From Hyphomicrobiales bacterium (GTDB lineage Bacteria; Pseudomonadota; Alphaproteobacteria; Rhizobiales; MH13), in contig JAEPOK010000001.1 of assembly GCA_017642935.1 (NCBI GenBank), positions 1,595,192 to 1,659,191 on the forward strand: a stretch of DNA of 64,000 bases, given 5' to 3'. Of this stretch, positions 43,046-54,002 are shown piece by piece. The first letter of the stretch is position 1, and the number at the start of each line of letters is the position of its first letter. The notes under the pieces were generated by a model, which saw nothing but the letters and a program-made list of their open reading frames with translations, searched no databases and had not been told where the DNA came from. The translations under genes and the position numbers were made by a program.

Positions 43046-44668
43046 TTACTCCGCTGCCGGCGCGAGCATCAGCCCGTCGGCGCGCATCAGCTTGGTGATG
43101 ATGGAGTCTTCCAGCGCCTGGAAACTGGCATCGACAATGTTCTCCGACACGCCAACCGTGTACCAACGCTCGCCAGTCACCGTGTCTTCGCTCTCGATCA
43201 ACACACGCGTTATAGCTGCCGTACCGGCGTTCAGGATACGCACCTTGTAGTCCACCAGTTCCAGGGACTCGATCACCGATTGAAAACGCCCGAGGTCCTT
43301 GCGCAGGGCGTTGTCGAGCGCGTTGACCGGGCCGTTGCCCTCGGCCACCGACATCAGCCGCTCACCGTCCACTTCCACCTTCACGACAGCCTCGGAGAGG
43401 TCGATCTCCTGGCCGAGCGCGTTGAAGCGGCGCTCCACGGCCACCTTGTAGCTGTCGACTTTGAAATAGCTCGGTACGGTACCAAGGCGATGCATGGCGA
43501 GCAGCGCCAGCGAGGCGTCAGCCCCCTCATAACTGTAGCCAGAGGCCTCGCGCTCTTTGAGTTCGGCAAGCAGATCGTTCAAACGCGCGTCTTTTGGATC
43601 GACATCGAGACCAAGGCGCGTGAGCTCGGCGACCAGATTGGATTTGCCCGCCTGGTCCGACACCAGAACCCGGCGCGTGTTGCCCACCGTTGCAGGCGGG
43701 ATGTGCTCATAGGTTTCTGGCTCTTTCAGCACCGCCGAGGCATGGATCCCGGCCTTGGTGGCAAAGGCACCAGCACCGACATAGGGCGCATGGCGATCCG
43801 GCGCGCGGTTCAAAATTTCATCAAACGCGCGGCTGGTCACCGTGAGCTTGGCGAGCTGCTCCGGCGTCACGCCGATCTCAAACGCGCTGGCGTAGGGTTC
43901 TTTCAACATCAGCGTCGGGATGAGGCTGGTGAGGTTGGCGTTCCCGCAGCGCTCTCCGATGCCGTTCAGCGTGCCCTGGATCTGGCGCACGCCCGCGCGC
44001 ACTGCCGCCAGTGCGTTTGCTACCGCCTGCTCGGTGTCATTGTGTGGATGGATGCCAAGATGCGTGCCTGGCACCTTTTCCATCACGGTCTTGACGATCG
44101 CTTCGATTTCATCGGGCTGCGTACCGCCATTGGTGTCGCATAGCACTACCCAGCGCGCGCCCGCCTGGAAGGCGATCTCTGCGCAGGCCAGCGCATAGTC
44201 CGGGTTGGCCTTGTAGCCGTCAAAAAAGTGCTCGCAATCGACCATCGGCTCCTTGCCGGCGGCGAGCGTCGCCATGACGCTGTCCTGAATGCAGGCAAGG
44301 TTTTCCTCGTTGGTGGTCTTCAGCGCCACGCGGACATGATAGTCCCAGCTCTTGGCCACGAAGCAGATGGCGTCACCGGCCGCATCGATCAGCGCTTTCA
44401 GACCTGGGTCGTTGGAGGTGGACACACCGGCTCGCCGCGTCATGCCGAAGGCTGTGAACGTGGCGTTTTGGGTGCGTTTTTCTTCGAAGAAGGCACTGTC
44501 GGTCGGGTTGGCACCAGGATACCCGCCCTCGACATAGTCGACACCCAACTCATCCAGCATCCGCGCGATGGTGATCTTATCGTCCAGCGAGAAATCGATG
44601 CCGGTCGTCTGCTGGCCGTCGCGCAGTGTCGTGTCGAAGAGATACAATCTCTCTTTCTGGTCAAGCAT
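43046..44668 (-). CDS. cimA: (R)-citramalate synthase
   Basis: The 540-residue enzyme condenses pyruvate with acetyl-CoA, a threonine-independent route to isoleucine. LFDTTLRDGQQTTGIDF carries the metal site of the HMG-like TIM barrel, and HPHNDTEQAVANAL supplies the metal-binding histidines. The long C-terminal half holds the regulatory LeuA-type domain (about 400-525). Length and the lead-in MLDQKERLYLFDTTLRDG fit CimA rather than 2-isopropylmalate synthase. Confidence 0.92.
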   Translation of the reverse strand: MLDQKERLYLFDTTLRDGQQTTGIDFSLDDKITIARMLDELGVDYVEGGYPGANPTDSAFFEEKRTQNATFTAFGMTRRAGVSTSNDPGLKALIDAAGDAICFVAKSWDYHVRVALKTTNEENLACIQDSVMATLAAGKEPMVDCEHFFDGYKANPDYALACAEIAFQAGARWVVLCDTNGGTQPDEIEAIVKTVMEKVPGTHLGIHPHNDTEQAVANALAAVRAGVRQIQGTLNGIGERCGNANLTSLIPTLMLKEPYASAFEIGVTPEQLAKLTVTSRAFDEILNRAPDRHAPYVGAGAFATKAGIHASAVLKEPETYEHIPPATVGNTRRVLVSDQAGKSNLVAELTRLGLDVDPKDARLNDLLAELKEREASGYSYEGADASLALLAMHRLGTVPSYFKVDSYKVAVERRFNALGQEIDLSEAVVKVEVDGERLMSVAEGNGPVNALDNALRKDLGRFQSVIESLELVDYKVRILNAGTAAITRVLIESEDTVTGERWYTVGVSENIVDASFQALEDSIITKLMRADGLMLAPAAE

Positions 44669-44798
44669 TGTGGGTTCTCCCCGCGACGGCCGTCTTTTGT
44701 TTGCGTGTGCTCAGGGCTTTGCCCTTGCGCGCAACGCGAGCGCGCAGCGTCGCATCAAACAGGTAGAGGCGTTCTTTGGTCATTGGACCGGTCCTTTG

Positions 44799-44932
44799 CC
44801 GTCATCCCTGTGGGTCCGCGAGCCACAGGTCTCGCTACCATCACAGGGATCTATTCCTGTGCAGGCACTGGCAACACCCTGGTTCGGATGACGTGATGGA
44901 ATGGATCCCCGCCACAAGGGCGAGGATGACGG
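44799..44932. repeat. Mosaic of nested palindromes between cimA and gfa1
   Basis: CCGTCATCC (44799-44807) faces GGATGACGG (44924-44932). Inside are CCTGTGG/CCACAGG (44807-44813 with 44823-44829) and CACAGG/CCTGTG (44842-44847 with 44856-44861). The boundary words GTCATCC and GGATGAC and the text GGGGATCCATTCC resemble a dispersed intergenic repeat common in alphaproteobacteria, as I recall. No gene is seen here; the open frame that crosses it codes only through the repeat. Confidence 0.6.
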
Positions 44933-44949
44933 ATGAGGATATGGCGCAC

Positions 44950-45414
44950 TCATCCCTTCATCTCCCACGTTTCTGTGTCGTGGTCAGGGTGCTGCCGCGA
45001 GACAATGCGGGCGTTCCAGGCGTCATTCTCGTCTCGGCGCTGCGGGTCGGCGTCAGGAATGGTGTGGAGGTGCATAACCGTCTCATGCCTGTCGGTCACG
45101 TTGGCGTGGTACTCAATCGGTGCAACAGAGGGATCATCAAGAGAGCCGATCGCCACTTCCACGATGTCGTCCGTCTCAAGCGTCAGCGGCGTGCCGCACT
45201 GCGCACAGAAACCGCGATTGGACAGGTTGGAGGACGCAAACAGGCCACGTTCGCCGCGCGTCCACTCAAACCCTTCCACCTCGACAAGCGGCGCGAAGTA
45301 GTTGCCCATCGCCTTCTGGCACATGCGGCAATGGCAGATGGACGCCCGGCCAAGGGATGAGAACCGATAGCGCACGGCGCCACATTGGCAGCCGCCTGTG
45401 TAAGGACCGCTCAT
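44950..45414 (-). CDS. GFA-family zinc protein, copy 1
   Basis: The 154-residue protein has the GFA (CENP-V) zinc ligands: [19 protein letters not shown] and FCAQCGTPL. GFA proteins include glutathione-dependent formaldehyde-activating enzymes, but most members have unknown substrates. It is a paralogue of the gene upstream, with which it overlaps by 4 bases. The C-terminus RQHPDHDTETWEMKG repeats the ending of its neighbour. Confidence 0.9.
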   Translation of the reverse strand: MSGPYTGGCQCGAVRYRFSSLGRASICHCRMCQKAMGNYFAPLVEVEGFEWTRGERGLFASSNLSNRGFCAQCGTPLTLETDDIVEVAIGSLDDPSVAPIEYHANVTDRHETVMHLHTIPDADPQRRDENDAWNARIVSRQHPDHDTETWEMKG

Positions 45415-45880
45415 CGCTTCGCCTCCCAGCTTTCCGTGTCGCGGTCGGGATGCTGGTGGTTGGTGGCGTCGATCACCGGCGACAGAGCATCGCGGTCCAC
45501 TTCTTTGGAGCCAAGATCACCAAGCCGATGGAAAAACGGCACACGGCCCGCTTCGCCATCGTTCATCTCCGGCGGCAGGGCGGCAGGGTCATCGAGGCTG
45601 CCCAGGGTGAAAGCCATGCCTTTGGAATCAAGCGTATCGAAGAACAGCGGTGTGCCGCAGTTCCCGCAAAAACCACGACGCACCGGATCGGAGGAATGGA
45701 ACCAAGACGGCTGGCCACGTGTGATCGTGAGCGTGTCGCCCGGTGCCCAGGCGAGCGGCAGGAAGTAATTGCCGGAAGCCTTCTGGCACATACGGCAATG
45801 GCAGAGATGCGGCGTTTCGGGCGTGCCGGTCACGCGGTAGCGCACCGCGCCGCACTGGCACCCACCGGAAAGCGAGGCGT

Positions 45881-45884
<4 letters not shown>
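45411..45884 (-). CDS. GFA-family zinc protein, copy 2
   Basis: The 157-residue protein has the same GFA ligand set ([34 protein letters not shown]) and about the same length as copy 1. It overlaps cysS by 4 bases and copy 1 by 4 bases, so all three are co-translated. The C-terminal [14 protein letters not shown] is shared with copy 1, and the last residues also resemble the cysS ending TTWEVKR. Confidence 0.9.
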
Positions 45885-47278
<1,394 letters not shown>

Positions 47279-47686
47279 TTCGCTCTTTCCATTGCCAGAA
47301 ATCTGGCCATACCACGTCGTTCATCGCCGCTGGCGAGGAACCGTTTTTAGTAGGATGGGAGCAAAACGGGGCCGTGCCAGCGATGGGTGCGCTAGCTGCA
47401 AATCTCATCTGCGCCAATGACTGCAATTGCAACCAAGTTGGCAAGGGTTTGATAATCACACGGCCTAAACATGGCCTTTTCCCTGCCGTGTTTTGAGCAA
47501 ACTCGTCAAGCCTTAATCCATTTGTCAGTGCAGGTGTGCAGGTTGCGTTGAGCGACACATGCGCACCGAAGGTGTGATGAACAACACGGCGCGCCGGATG
47601 GGGCTGGTGCAGTGTGCCGCAACTTGAGATCCGCAATCGGCAACCTCCGCCAAGAGAGGGGTCGATCGATCAGGGAAGGTTACAGC
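47279..47686. other. Intergenic region between cysS and a small plus-strand gene
   Basis: This 408-base stretch has no reading frame I can defend. It should hold the promoters of cysS (minus) and the 75-residue gene (plus). A weak hairpin, ACACGGC (47458-47464) with GCCGTGT (47485-47491) followed by TTT, is present; its role is unclear because no plus-strand gene ends before it. Confidence 0.5.
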
Positions 47687-47914
47687 ATGAGTCTGACTCA
47701 CGAGGAAAGCCGTTTGTTCGCAATGCTTTGGCTGAAGGCCGGCGAGAATGCCGTGCTCGAAGTCGAGGATGCGAAAGAGGTCGCCGCCTACACGGCCAAG
47801 TCCACCGAGATGGGTCTGACGCCCTGCGCCCGCGAACGGCTGCAACCCTTCGATCTGCGCCCTTTTGCACGCGTTCAAGCCCGCCAAGACCAGTATTCAT
47901 CCTGGGTTCATTAA
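47687..47914 (+). CDS. Small protein of unknown function
   Basis: ATG at 47687 is preceded by a strong binding site (AGGGAAGG). The 75-residue product has no membrane segment. The first half is acidic and helical (SRLFAMLWLKAGENAVLEVEDAKEVAAYTAKS), and the end is basic and aromatic. I know no family for it. It lies 128 bases before the DUF2865 gene on the same strand. Confidence 0.65.
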   Translation: MSLTHEESRLFAMLWLKAGENAVLEVEDAKEVAAYTAKSTEMGLTPCARERLQPFDLRPFARVQARQDQYSSWVH

Positions 47915-48041
47915 GCCTGCCCTAAGGTTCGACCAACCTTTGGCTAACCCTGCTATGATAGGGTCGGCAAAGGTCGGAACGCAGAGGTCGGTTTGGGCGT
48001 TGAGCGCTCGGCGCGATGCGAGTTCGGCAACCGATGGATGG

Positions 48042-49178
48042 ATGAACGTGACGGCAAACGCCAAACACGATTGGACACAGGCTCTTAAGCGGCGCTCCAG
48101 GAAGCTGGGGCTGTCGTTCGGTGCGGTGTTTTTTGCCATCGGTCTGGGCTTCACCACGCAAGCCCAAGCTCAAAATTCTTGCGCACGTATCCAGGGTGAG
48201 CTCGCCGCCCTGCACAATGGCGGTGGCGGCGGGTCCGGCCAATTGCAACAAGCCGTCAACCAGCAGATGCGCGAACTGGCGCGGGCGCAAGGCGCCTATG
48301 ACCGGTTCCAGTGCGCCTTTGGCGCATCACCGCAATGTGGATCGATCGTGGCAACCCTCACCCAGATGCAGGCCAACTTGAGCCAGATGCAGCGTCAATT
48401 GGCGCGCTCCGGCGGCGGGCGTGACATGGCGCGGATCGCCGAGTTGGAGCGGGTCTTTGCCACCCAATGCGGACCGGGCCAGAGACAACAGCAAATTCAA
48501 CAAGCGGTTCAGCCGGGCAATCTGCTGGAAGCGATCTTCGGCATTCGCTCGCAGCCGACCTATGTGGCGCGCCGACCGGCCGATCCGTCCGGCATCGTGT
48601 TTCCGGGCCAGCCCTCTGGTCGCGGTTTCGACCGGCCGGGCGAGTTTCTGCGCGAGCCGGAGTATCGCGGCTGGGGCGGCACCTACCGCACCATGTGCGT
48701 GCGCACGAGTGACGGTTTCTATTGGCCGATCAGCTTTTCAACGACGCGCGACCGGTTCGATGAGGATCGCGGCCTCTGCGCCGCCATGTGCCCGGGAACG
48801 AGTGTCGAACTTTACGCTTATCGCAATCCCGGTGAGCAGGTTGACGCCATGATCAACACGCTGACCGGCGAGCCTTACACCACGCAAGGCTATGCGTTTG
48901 CCTACCGGGAGAATTTCGACCCGGACAATCGCTGCACGCCCTCGGCGGCGGTGCTCGAAGAATTGCGGGCGGCCAATGGATCTGCCGCCACGGGACCGAC
49001 CGGTCCGCAGGTTCCACAGCCGACGGCGCGGCCGGACATGGCCAGCGATCCGGAGACACGTGCACTCGACGATGCGGGGGTGAGTTTTTCCGCTCTACGC
49101 TCCCTCACCCGTCCAGAACAGGATGGCGAGCAAATGGTTCGCAGGGTCGGACCTGACTATGGATATTTCGCCAACTAA
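48042..49178 (+). CDS. DUF2865 exported protein
   Basis: I place the start at the ATG at 48042 (378 residues) because a basic signal sequence follows (LKRRSRKLGLSFGAVFFAIGLGFTTQAQAQ). The frame is open 59 codons further upstream, so an earlier start is possible. The mature part has a helical, Gln-rich segment (QQAVNQQMRELARAQGAYDRFQ) and a C-terminal beta domain with conserved cysteines (TMCVRTSDGFYWPISFS, GLCAAMCPGTSVELYAYRNPGEQVDAM split here), typical of DUF2865. It is probably periplasmic; function unknown. Confidence 0.82.
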   Translation: MNVTANAKHDWTQALKRRSRKLGLSFGAVFFAIGLGFTTQAQAQNSCARIQGELAALHNGGGGGSGQLQQAVNQQMRELARAQGAYDRFQCAFGASPQCGSIVATLTQMQANLSQMQRQLARSGGGRDMARIAELERVFATQCGPGQRQQQIQQAVQPGNLLEAIFGIRSQPTYVARRPADPSGIVFPGQPSGRGFDRPGEFLREPEYRGWGGTYRTMCVRTSDGFYWPISFSTTRDRFDEDRGLCAAMCPGTSVELYAYRNPGEQVDAMINTLTGEPYTTQGYAFAYRENFDPDNRCTPSAAVLEELRAANGSAATGPTGPQVPQPTARPDMASDPETRALDDAGVSFSALRSLTRPEQDGEQMVRRVGPDYGYFAN

Positions 49179-49180
49179 TC

Positions 49181-49252
49181 GTCGCGACGTTCTTGGGGTT
49201 TGTCGCGACTAACGGGCGGCTTGTTCCAGACGGTCTAGCACTTTGTCGCGAC
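49181..49252. repeat. Three copies of the palindrome GTCGCGAC
   Basis: GTCGCGAC occurs at 49181-49188, 49202-49209 and 49245-49252. The first two lie between the convergent DUF2865 and gltX genes and can pair with each other (8-base self-complementary word, 13-base loop). The third is inside gltX. A short bidirectional transcript end is possible, but there is no T-run. Confidence 0.4.
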
Positions 49253-50558
49253 CAAGCAGAACGATGATCGGACCCATTTCGGGACCGCGCTCCATGCCGG
49301 TGAGTGCCTTGCGCAACGGCATGAAAAGACCCTTGCCCTTGCGTCCGGTCTCTGCCTTCAGCGCGCCCGTCCATACACCCCAGGTTTCCGACGTGATGGC
49401 GCCCTCAGGCAGCTGAGCAATAGCCGTCTGGATGTAGGCGACATCATCGTTTTCCAGATTGGATTCAACGCTTTGCGCGTTGAGCATCTGCCACCAGGCC
49501 TCGGCATCCTGAGGGGCGTTGCAGTTCTTGCGCACCGCCAGCCAGAAGTCCGCCTGGAGGTCGTTGGGAACGCCGATCTGCTCGAGCGTGTCGGCCACAT
49601 CCGCCGGCTCCAGGGCATGGACCATCTGGGCGGAAAAGTCCGCGATCTGCTTCGGCTCAAAGCGCGCCGGGCCAGAAGAAACCTTCGACAAATCAAAGTC
49701 TTCGGCCAGGGCCGCCAGGCTCTCGCGCGGCGCAATGGCCATCGAAGTCCCGACCAGGGTTGCGACGCTGGCCACCGCCATGGGCTGGGTGCCCTCCTCC
49801 CGCAAAGCCTTCAATGACAGAGATCCTTCACGCTTGGAAAGGGCCGACCCATCGGCAGCGATCAGCAGATTGTGGTGCCCCCATTGCGGCGCGCTGGCGC
49901 CAAGGGCCTCGAAGATCTCGATCTGCGTACCAGTGTTCGACACATGATCCTCACCGCGGATCACATGGGTGATGGCGAAGTCGATGTCGTCGATGATTGA
50001 GGGCAGTGTGTAAAGATAGGTGCCGTCTTCGCGGATCAGCACGGGATCAGATTGCGATGCGGTATCAATGGCTTGCGGGCCTTTGCAGAGATCGTTCCAC
50101 TCCACACGCTTGCCGGTCAGTTTGAAGCGCCAATGAGGCGTCCGGCCTTCAGCTTCCAGCTCTTTGCGCTCTTCATCGGATAGGTTCAGCCCTGTGCGAT
50201 CGTAGATCGGCGGCTTGCCAAGGGCCATCTGACGCTTGCGCTTATAGTCCAGCTCTTCGGCGGTCTCATAGCAGGCATATAGCAGGCCCTTGGCCTTCAA
50301 CTCGTCGCGCACACCATCATAGCGAGCCATGCGCGCTGACTGCTTTTCCAGCCGGTCGACTTTAATGCCGAGCCAGGCGATGTCCTCTTGGATGGTGTCG
50401 GCGAATTTCTGGGTCGAGCGGGCGGTGTCGGTGTCGTCCAGGCGCAGCACGAACTGGCCACCAGTCTTCAACGCAAACAAAGCGTTGAACAAAGCCGTAC
50501 GGGCATTGCCGATGTGCAGATAGCCCGTTGGAGACGGGGCGAAACGAACAACAGTCAT
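49209..50558 (-). CDS. gltX: Glutamate-tRNA ligase
   Basis: The 449-residue class I synthetase has FAPSPTGYLHIGNARTALFN (HIGH motif) and the KMSKS-type loop as ALSKREGSLS, with Ala in place of the usual Lys at the first position. The length is normal for the shorter bacterial GltX. Alphaproteobacteria often carry two GltX proteins, one mischarging tRNA-Gln for later amidation. Which one this is cannot be told from the sequence alone. It follows nadE with a single base between them. Confidence 0.93.
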   Translation of the reverse strand: MTVVRFAPSPTGYLHIGNARTALFNALFALKTGGQFVLRLDDTDTARSTQKFADTIQEDIAWLGIKVDRLEKQSARMARYDGVRDELKAKGLLYACYETAEELDYKRKRQMALGKPPIYDRTGLNLSDEERKELEAEGRTPHWRFKLTGKRVEWNDLCKGPQAIDTASQSDPVLIREDGTYLYTLPSIIDDIDFAITHVIRGEDHVSNTGTQIEIFEALGASAPQWGHHNLLIAADGSALSKREGSLSLKALREEGTQPMAVASVATLVGTSMAIAPRESLAALAEDFDLSKVSSGPARFEPKQIADFSAQMVHALEPADVADTLEQIGVPNDLQADFWLAVRKNCNAPQDAEAWWQMLNAQSVESNLENDDVAYIQTAIAQLPEGAITSETWGVWTGALKAETGRKGKGLFMPLRKALTGMERGPEMGPIIVLLGRDKVLDRLEQAAR

Positions 50559-50559
50559 A

Positions 50560-52266
50560 CTAATCCGAAGTGCCTGAGGGATGGGCCGGATCGCGGCGGT
50601 CCCGGAAGCGGTTGGTTATGGGATAACGCCGGTCACGGCCAAAGGCGCGGCTGGTGAGTTTCACGCCAGGCGCAGCCTGCCGACGCTTGTACTCGGCGAT
50701 ATAAAGCAAATGCTCGATCCGCCCAACCGTTTCCACTTCATAGCCGTCGGCGACGATATCGCTGATCGATTTTTCGTCCTCCACCAGCCCGCGCAAAATA
50801 CCATCGAGCACGTCATATTCGGGCAGCGAGTCCTGGTCGGTCTGGTCGGGGCGCAGCTCGGCGGACGGCGCCTTGGTGATGATCCGCTCGGGGATCACTT
50901 CGCCGGCCGGTCCGCGCAGTTCATCAGGATGATGGCCATTGCGCCAGGCAGCCATCCGGTAGACATCGGTTTTGTAGACGTCTTTGATTGGGTTGAAGCC
51001 GCCGTTCATATCGCCATAAAGCGTGGCATACCCCACTGACATTTCAGACTTATTGCCTGTGGTAACCACCATCGAGCCGAACTTGTTCGACAGTGCCATT
51101 AGGATCGTACCGCGTGTACGGGACTGCAGGTTTTCCTCGGTCACACCGGACTCGGTGCCTTCAAACAAGGGGCCAAGCGCGCTGAGAAACCCCTCAACCG
51201 GCGCATGGATTTCCACGACGTCGTAGCGCACGCCGAGCGCCTTGGCGCAGGCCTCTGCATCCTCCAGAGAGTGCTGGGCGGTGTATTCGTAGGGCATCAT
51301 CACGCAGTGCACGCGGCCTGGACCCAGCGCGTCAACCGCCATGGCCGCGCAGATGGCCGAGTCGATCCCGCCTGACAGGCCAAGCACGACACCGGGAAAT
51401 CCGTTCTTGTTCACATAGTCGCCAAGACCCATCACGCAGGCGCGCCAGTCGGCCTCCAGATCGTCGGGCAGTTTGGCGAGCGGTCCACGGGCAAATGTCC
51501 AGCCTTCGGCTTCGCGCACGGCCTCGACCATCTGAACACCCGACTCGAACTGCGGCATTTGCAGCGCCAGCGTGCGGTCCTTGGCGAGCGCAAACGAGCC
51601 GCCATCGAACACCAGCTCATCCTGTCCGCCGAGTTGGTTGATGTAGAGAAGCGGCAAGTCGGTCTCGACGACGCGCTGCACCATGACCTGCTGGCGCTCC
51701 TCGTTCTTGGCTTCCCACCAGGGCGAGCCGTTGGGCACGATCAGGAGTTCGGCTCCCGTCTCGGCCAAGCACTCCGGCACGTCTTCTGACCAGGCATCCT
51801 CGCACACCGGAACGCCAAGGCGCACGCCGCGAAAATCGATCGGGCCGGGCATGGGGCCAGCATCGAACACGCGTTTTTCGTCAAACACCGAATAGTTGGG
51901 TAGATCGACCTTGGCGCGCATCGCCGTGACCTTGCCGCCTTCCATCAGGACGACCGCATTGTACCGTTTGCCGTCATCGGTGAGCCAAGGCGTTCCCATC
52001 AAGATCGATGGACCACTGCCCTCGGTTTCCTTAGCCAGTTCCTCACACGCTTCGCGGCAGGCGTGCAGAAAGGCGTTCTTGTCGACTAGGTCTTCCGGCG
52101 GATAGCCCGAAATGAACAGCTCGCCGAAGGCGACGAGATCCGCACCCAGCAGCTTGGCTTCCAAGCGCGCGTCGCGGGCCATCAAAACATTGGCGGCCAA
52201 ATCTCCCATCACGGGGTTCAGCTGTGCGACGGCGATCTTCAGGGAGTTTGGAACAGTGTTGGTCAT
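50560..52266 (-). CDS. nadE: Glutamine-dependent NAD+ synthetase
   Basis: The 568-residue enzyme has an N-terminal nitrilase-like amidohydrolase (Glu in AFGELFISGYPPEDL, Lys in AKVDLPNYSVFDEKR, Cys in GVPVCEDAW) that frees ammonia from glutamine. A C-terminal synthetase domain has the P-loop LGLSGGIDSAI and IVTT-type GNKSEMSVGYAT. It is the last step of NAD synthesis. It is directly upstream of gltX, with one base between stop and start. Confidence 0.95.
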   Translation of the reverse strand: MTNTVPNSLKIAVAQLNPVMGDLAANVLMARDARLEAKLLGADLVAFGELFISGYPPEDLVDKNAFLHACREACEELAKETEGSGPSILMGTPWLTDDGKRYNAVVLMEGGKVTAMRAKVDLPNYSVFDEKRVFDAGPMPGPIDFRGVRLGVPVCEDAWSEDVPECLAETGAELLIVPNGSPWWEAKNEERQQVMVQRVVETDLPLLYINQLGGQDELVFDGGSFALAKDRTLALQMPQFESGVQMVEAVREAEGWTFARGPLAKLPDDLEADWRACVMGLGDYVNKNGFPGVVLGLSGGIDSAICAAMAVDALGPGRVHCVMMPYEYTAQHSLEDAEACAKALGVRYDVVEIHAPVEGFLSALGPLFEGTESGVTEENLQSRTRGTILMALSNKFGSMVVTTGNKSEMSVGYATLYGDMNGGFNPIKDVYKTDVYRMAAWRNGHHPDELRGPAGEVIPERIITKAPSAELRPDQTDQDSLPEYDVLDGILRGLVEDEKSISDIVADGYEVETVGRIEHLLYIAEYKRRQAAPGVKLTSRAFGRDRRYPITNRFRDRRDPAHPSGTSD

Positions 52267-52327
52267 GCCACCGCTCTAACGCCGCGCTGGGAGGCTTGCA
52301 ACAACCCTTTTGTTCACTTTGAGCAAA

Positions 52328-53125
52328 TTAGGTGAATCTGTAGGCGTCCCAGGCAAAAACGCCATCAAATTCTGTGGAGTTGTGAATGCGTTCACCCGTT
52401 GCGCCCTCGCCCGCCGCGCCATAGGCGGTGAAAAGCGGCATGAGATGTTCATCGGTTGGATGATTGTCTGCCACGTAGGGCGCCTCGCTTTTCCAGTTGG
52501 CCAGCGCGCCCTCGTCGCCCTCTGTTAATGCGCCGTGAAACCAGTCTGTGAAGGCGCTGACCTTATGGCCAAACCCCGGCGTTGCCGGTTTGCCGCGCAT
52601 CAGACCAATCACCTCGCGCAGATTGTGGGTGATATGGCCACTGCCGATCACCAAAACGTTTTCTGCACGCAACGGTGCCAACGCCCGACCAGCACGCAGA
52701 TGCCATGTGCCGTCTTGATGTGGATCGGTGGATAGCCCAACGACCGGTATGTCGGCCTCAGGGTAAGCCAGGATCAGCGGATTCCACATCCCATGGTCAT
52801 AGCCACGCTGCTCAACGGTATTGGGTTCGAACCCCGCCGCGTTCAGCAGGCCGACCACCTTATCCGCCAGCGCCGGGTGACCTGGTGCTGCATAGACCAT
52901 GTCATAAAGTTCAGGTGCAAAGCCGCCAAAGTCATAGATCATTCCCGGGGCAGCATCACGCATGAGGCTTGGCCCTGGCGCTTCGAAGTGGGCCGAGGCG
53001 ATGACGATGGCGTCGGGTTTGGGCGCGAAACTGGAGAGGCTGCGCAGGAAGTCGCGCGCCGGTGACGGGTCGGTGACCACATTGGGCCCGCCGTGCGACA
53101 CGAACAAGGTTGGCATTCTGGTCAT
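52328..53125 (-). CDS. DODA-type extradiol dioxygenase (YgiD-like)
   Basis: From the ATG at 53125 the protein has 265 residues. PTLFVSHGGPN, IASAHFEAPG, GYDHGMWNPL and GSGHITHNL supply the metal-binding histidines of the class III / LigB-like ring-opening dioxygenases, in the DODA/YgiD branch. The natural substrate is not known. The frame is open upstream of 53125 but without dioxygenase sequence. It is divergent from the YciB gene. Confidence 0.9.
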   Translation of the reverse strand: MTRMPTLFVSHGGPNVVTDPSPARDFLRSLSSFAPKPDAIVIASAHFEAPGPSLMRDAAPGMIYDFGGFAPELYDMVYAAPGHPALADKVVGLLNAAGFEPNTVEQRGYDHGMWNPLILAYPEADIPVVGLSTDPHQDGTWHLRAGRALAPLRAENVLVIGSGHITHNLREVIGLMRGKPATPGFGHKVSAFTDWFHGALTEGDEGALANWKSEAPYVADNHPTDEHLMPLFTAYGAAGEGATGERIHNSTEFDGVFAWDAYRFT

Positions 53126-53370
53126 GGCGTGGCCTTTGTATCGCCTTGCGGACAGGATCAGTGGCCGGACCGTAGACGCGCGGACCGTTGCCAACAAGCC
53201 GGCCAATGCGCGACGTGCCGTTCGATGAAACTCAACAATGATCGGGTTGCTACCAGCGGTTTTGGTCCGTTGCGCTGCGACCCTACGATTGTTGCGCGCG
53301 CCACATTTCCGCTGCTACTTACGGCCATTCGGTGCCGAAGCCCTCCCCCTTAACCAAGGATAAGTCAGAC

Positions 53371-53925
53371 TTGGATCGTCGCCTTCTTCTCGAGTTTCTG
53401 CCAGGTCTGGTCTTTTTGGCCATCAACGCTGTTTCGACCCTTTACGTGGCAACGGCTGCGGCCATTCTGGCCGCCATCGTTGCGGTGTTGTTGCGCTATC
53501 GTATCGATGGCCAATTGCCGTTTTTGGCGATTTCGACCGTTCTGCTCTCGGTTGTCATGTTGGGCGCTGGGCTTGTGCAGGACGATGAACGTTTTATCAA
53601 AATCAAACCAACGATTGGCGGCGTTTCATTCGCGCTGATTTTGACCGCTGGAATGCTGGCGAGACCGAGTATGTTGCAGCGGTCGATGGGCTACAAGCTG
53701 GAGATGATCCCAACCGGGTGGACCGTTCTGCACTTTGCCTGGATCGGCCTTGCGCTTACGCTGGCTGGTGCTAACGAACTTGTGTGGCGCAACACCTCCA
53801 CCGATCTCTGGGTCACTTACAATGTCGCATCAGGGCCGGTGACATTCGGCATCTACTTTGCCATCACCTATGCGGTGGCCTGGTGGTACTGGGATGAAGA
53901 TGAGGACGAGGAACAAGCCGCTTAG
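53371..53925 (+). CDS. Septation protein IspZ/YciB family
   Basis: The protein has five or so membrane segments, with LEFLPGLVFLAINAVSTLY at the start, FIKIKPTIGGVSFALIL in the middle and a YAVAWWYW end followed by an acidic tail. The IspZ/YciB family helps in envelope and septum integrity. I propose the TTG at 53371 as start (184 residues) because AAGGA lies 10 bases before it and because family members begin almost directly with this helix. A GTG at 53332 would add 13 residues but has no binding site. Confidence 0.82.
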   Translation: MDRRLLLEFLPGLVFLAINAVSTLYVATAAAILAAIVAVLLRYRIDGQLPFLAISTVLLSVVMLGAGLVQDDERFIKIKPTIGGVSFALILTAGMLARPSMLQRSMGYKLEMIPTGWTVLHFAWIGLALTLAGANELVWRNTSTDLWVTYNVASGPVTFGIYFAITYAVAWWYWDEDEDEEQAA

Positions 53926-53955
53926 CTGGCGGTTCGTCATCCGAACGTTCAACAA

Positions 53956-53983
53956 AAAAAGCGGAGCCGAAGCCCCGCTTTTT
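53956..53983. terminator. Bidirectional Rho-independent terminator
   Basis: AAAAAGCGG (53956-53964) and CCGCTTTTT (53975-53983) form a stem with a 10-base loop and give an A-run on one side and a T-run on the other. It lies between the convergent YciB and DAHP synthase genes and can serve both. Confidence 0.85.
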
Positions 53984-54002
53984 CGGTGATGAGTGCGGTT
54001 GA

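Noticed and set aside
44780-44953. Minus-strand ORF MSAPYPHPSS... after gfa1
   Set aside because: It runs through the nested palindromic repeat and has no protein character beyond the first five residues; kept only as a possible GFA remnant in the findings.
47911-47925. CtrA-like TTAA-N7-CTAA before the DUF2865 gene
   Set aside because: The TTAA overlaps the stop codon of the preceding small gene and is more than 100 bases from the start, so it is probably chance.
47926-47940. tRNA T-loop-like text GGTTCGACCAACC
   Set aside because: No matching acceptor, D-arm or anticodon arm can be formed around it.
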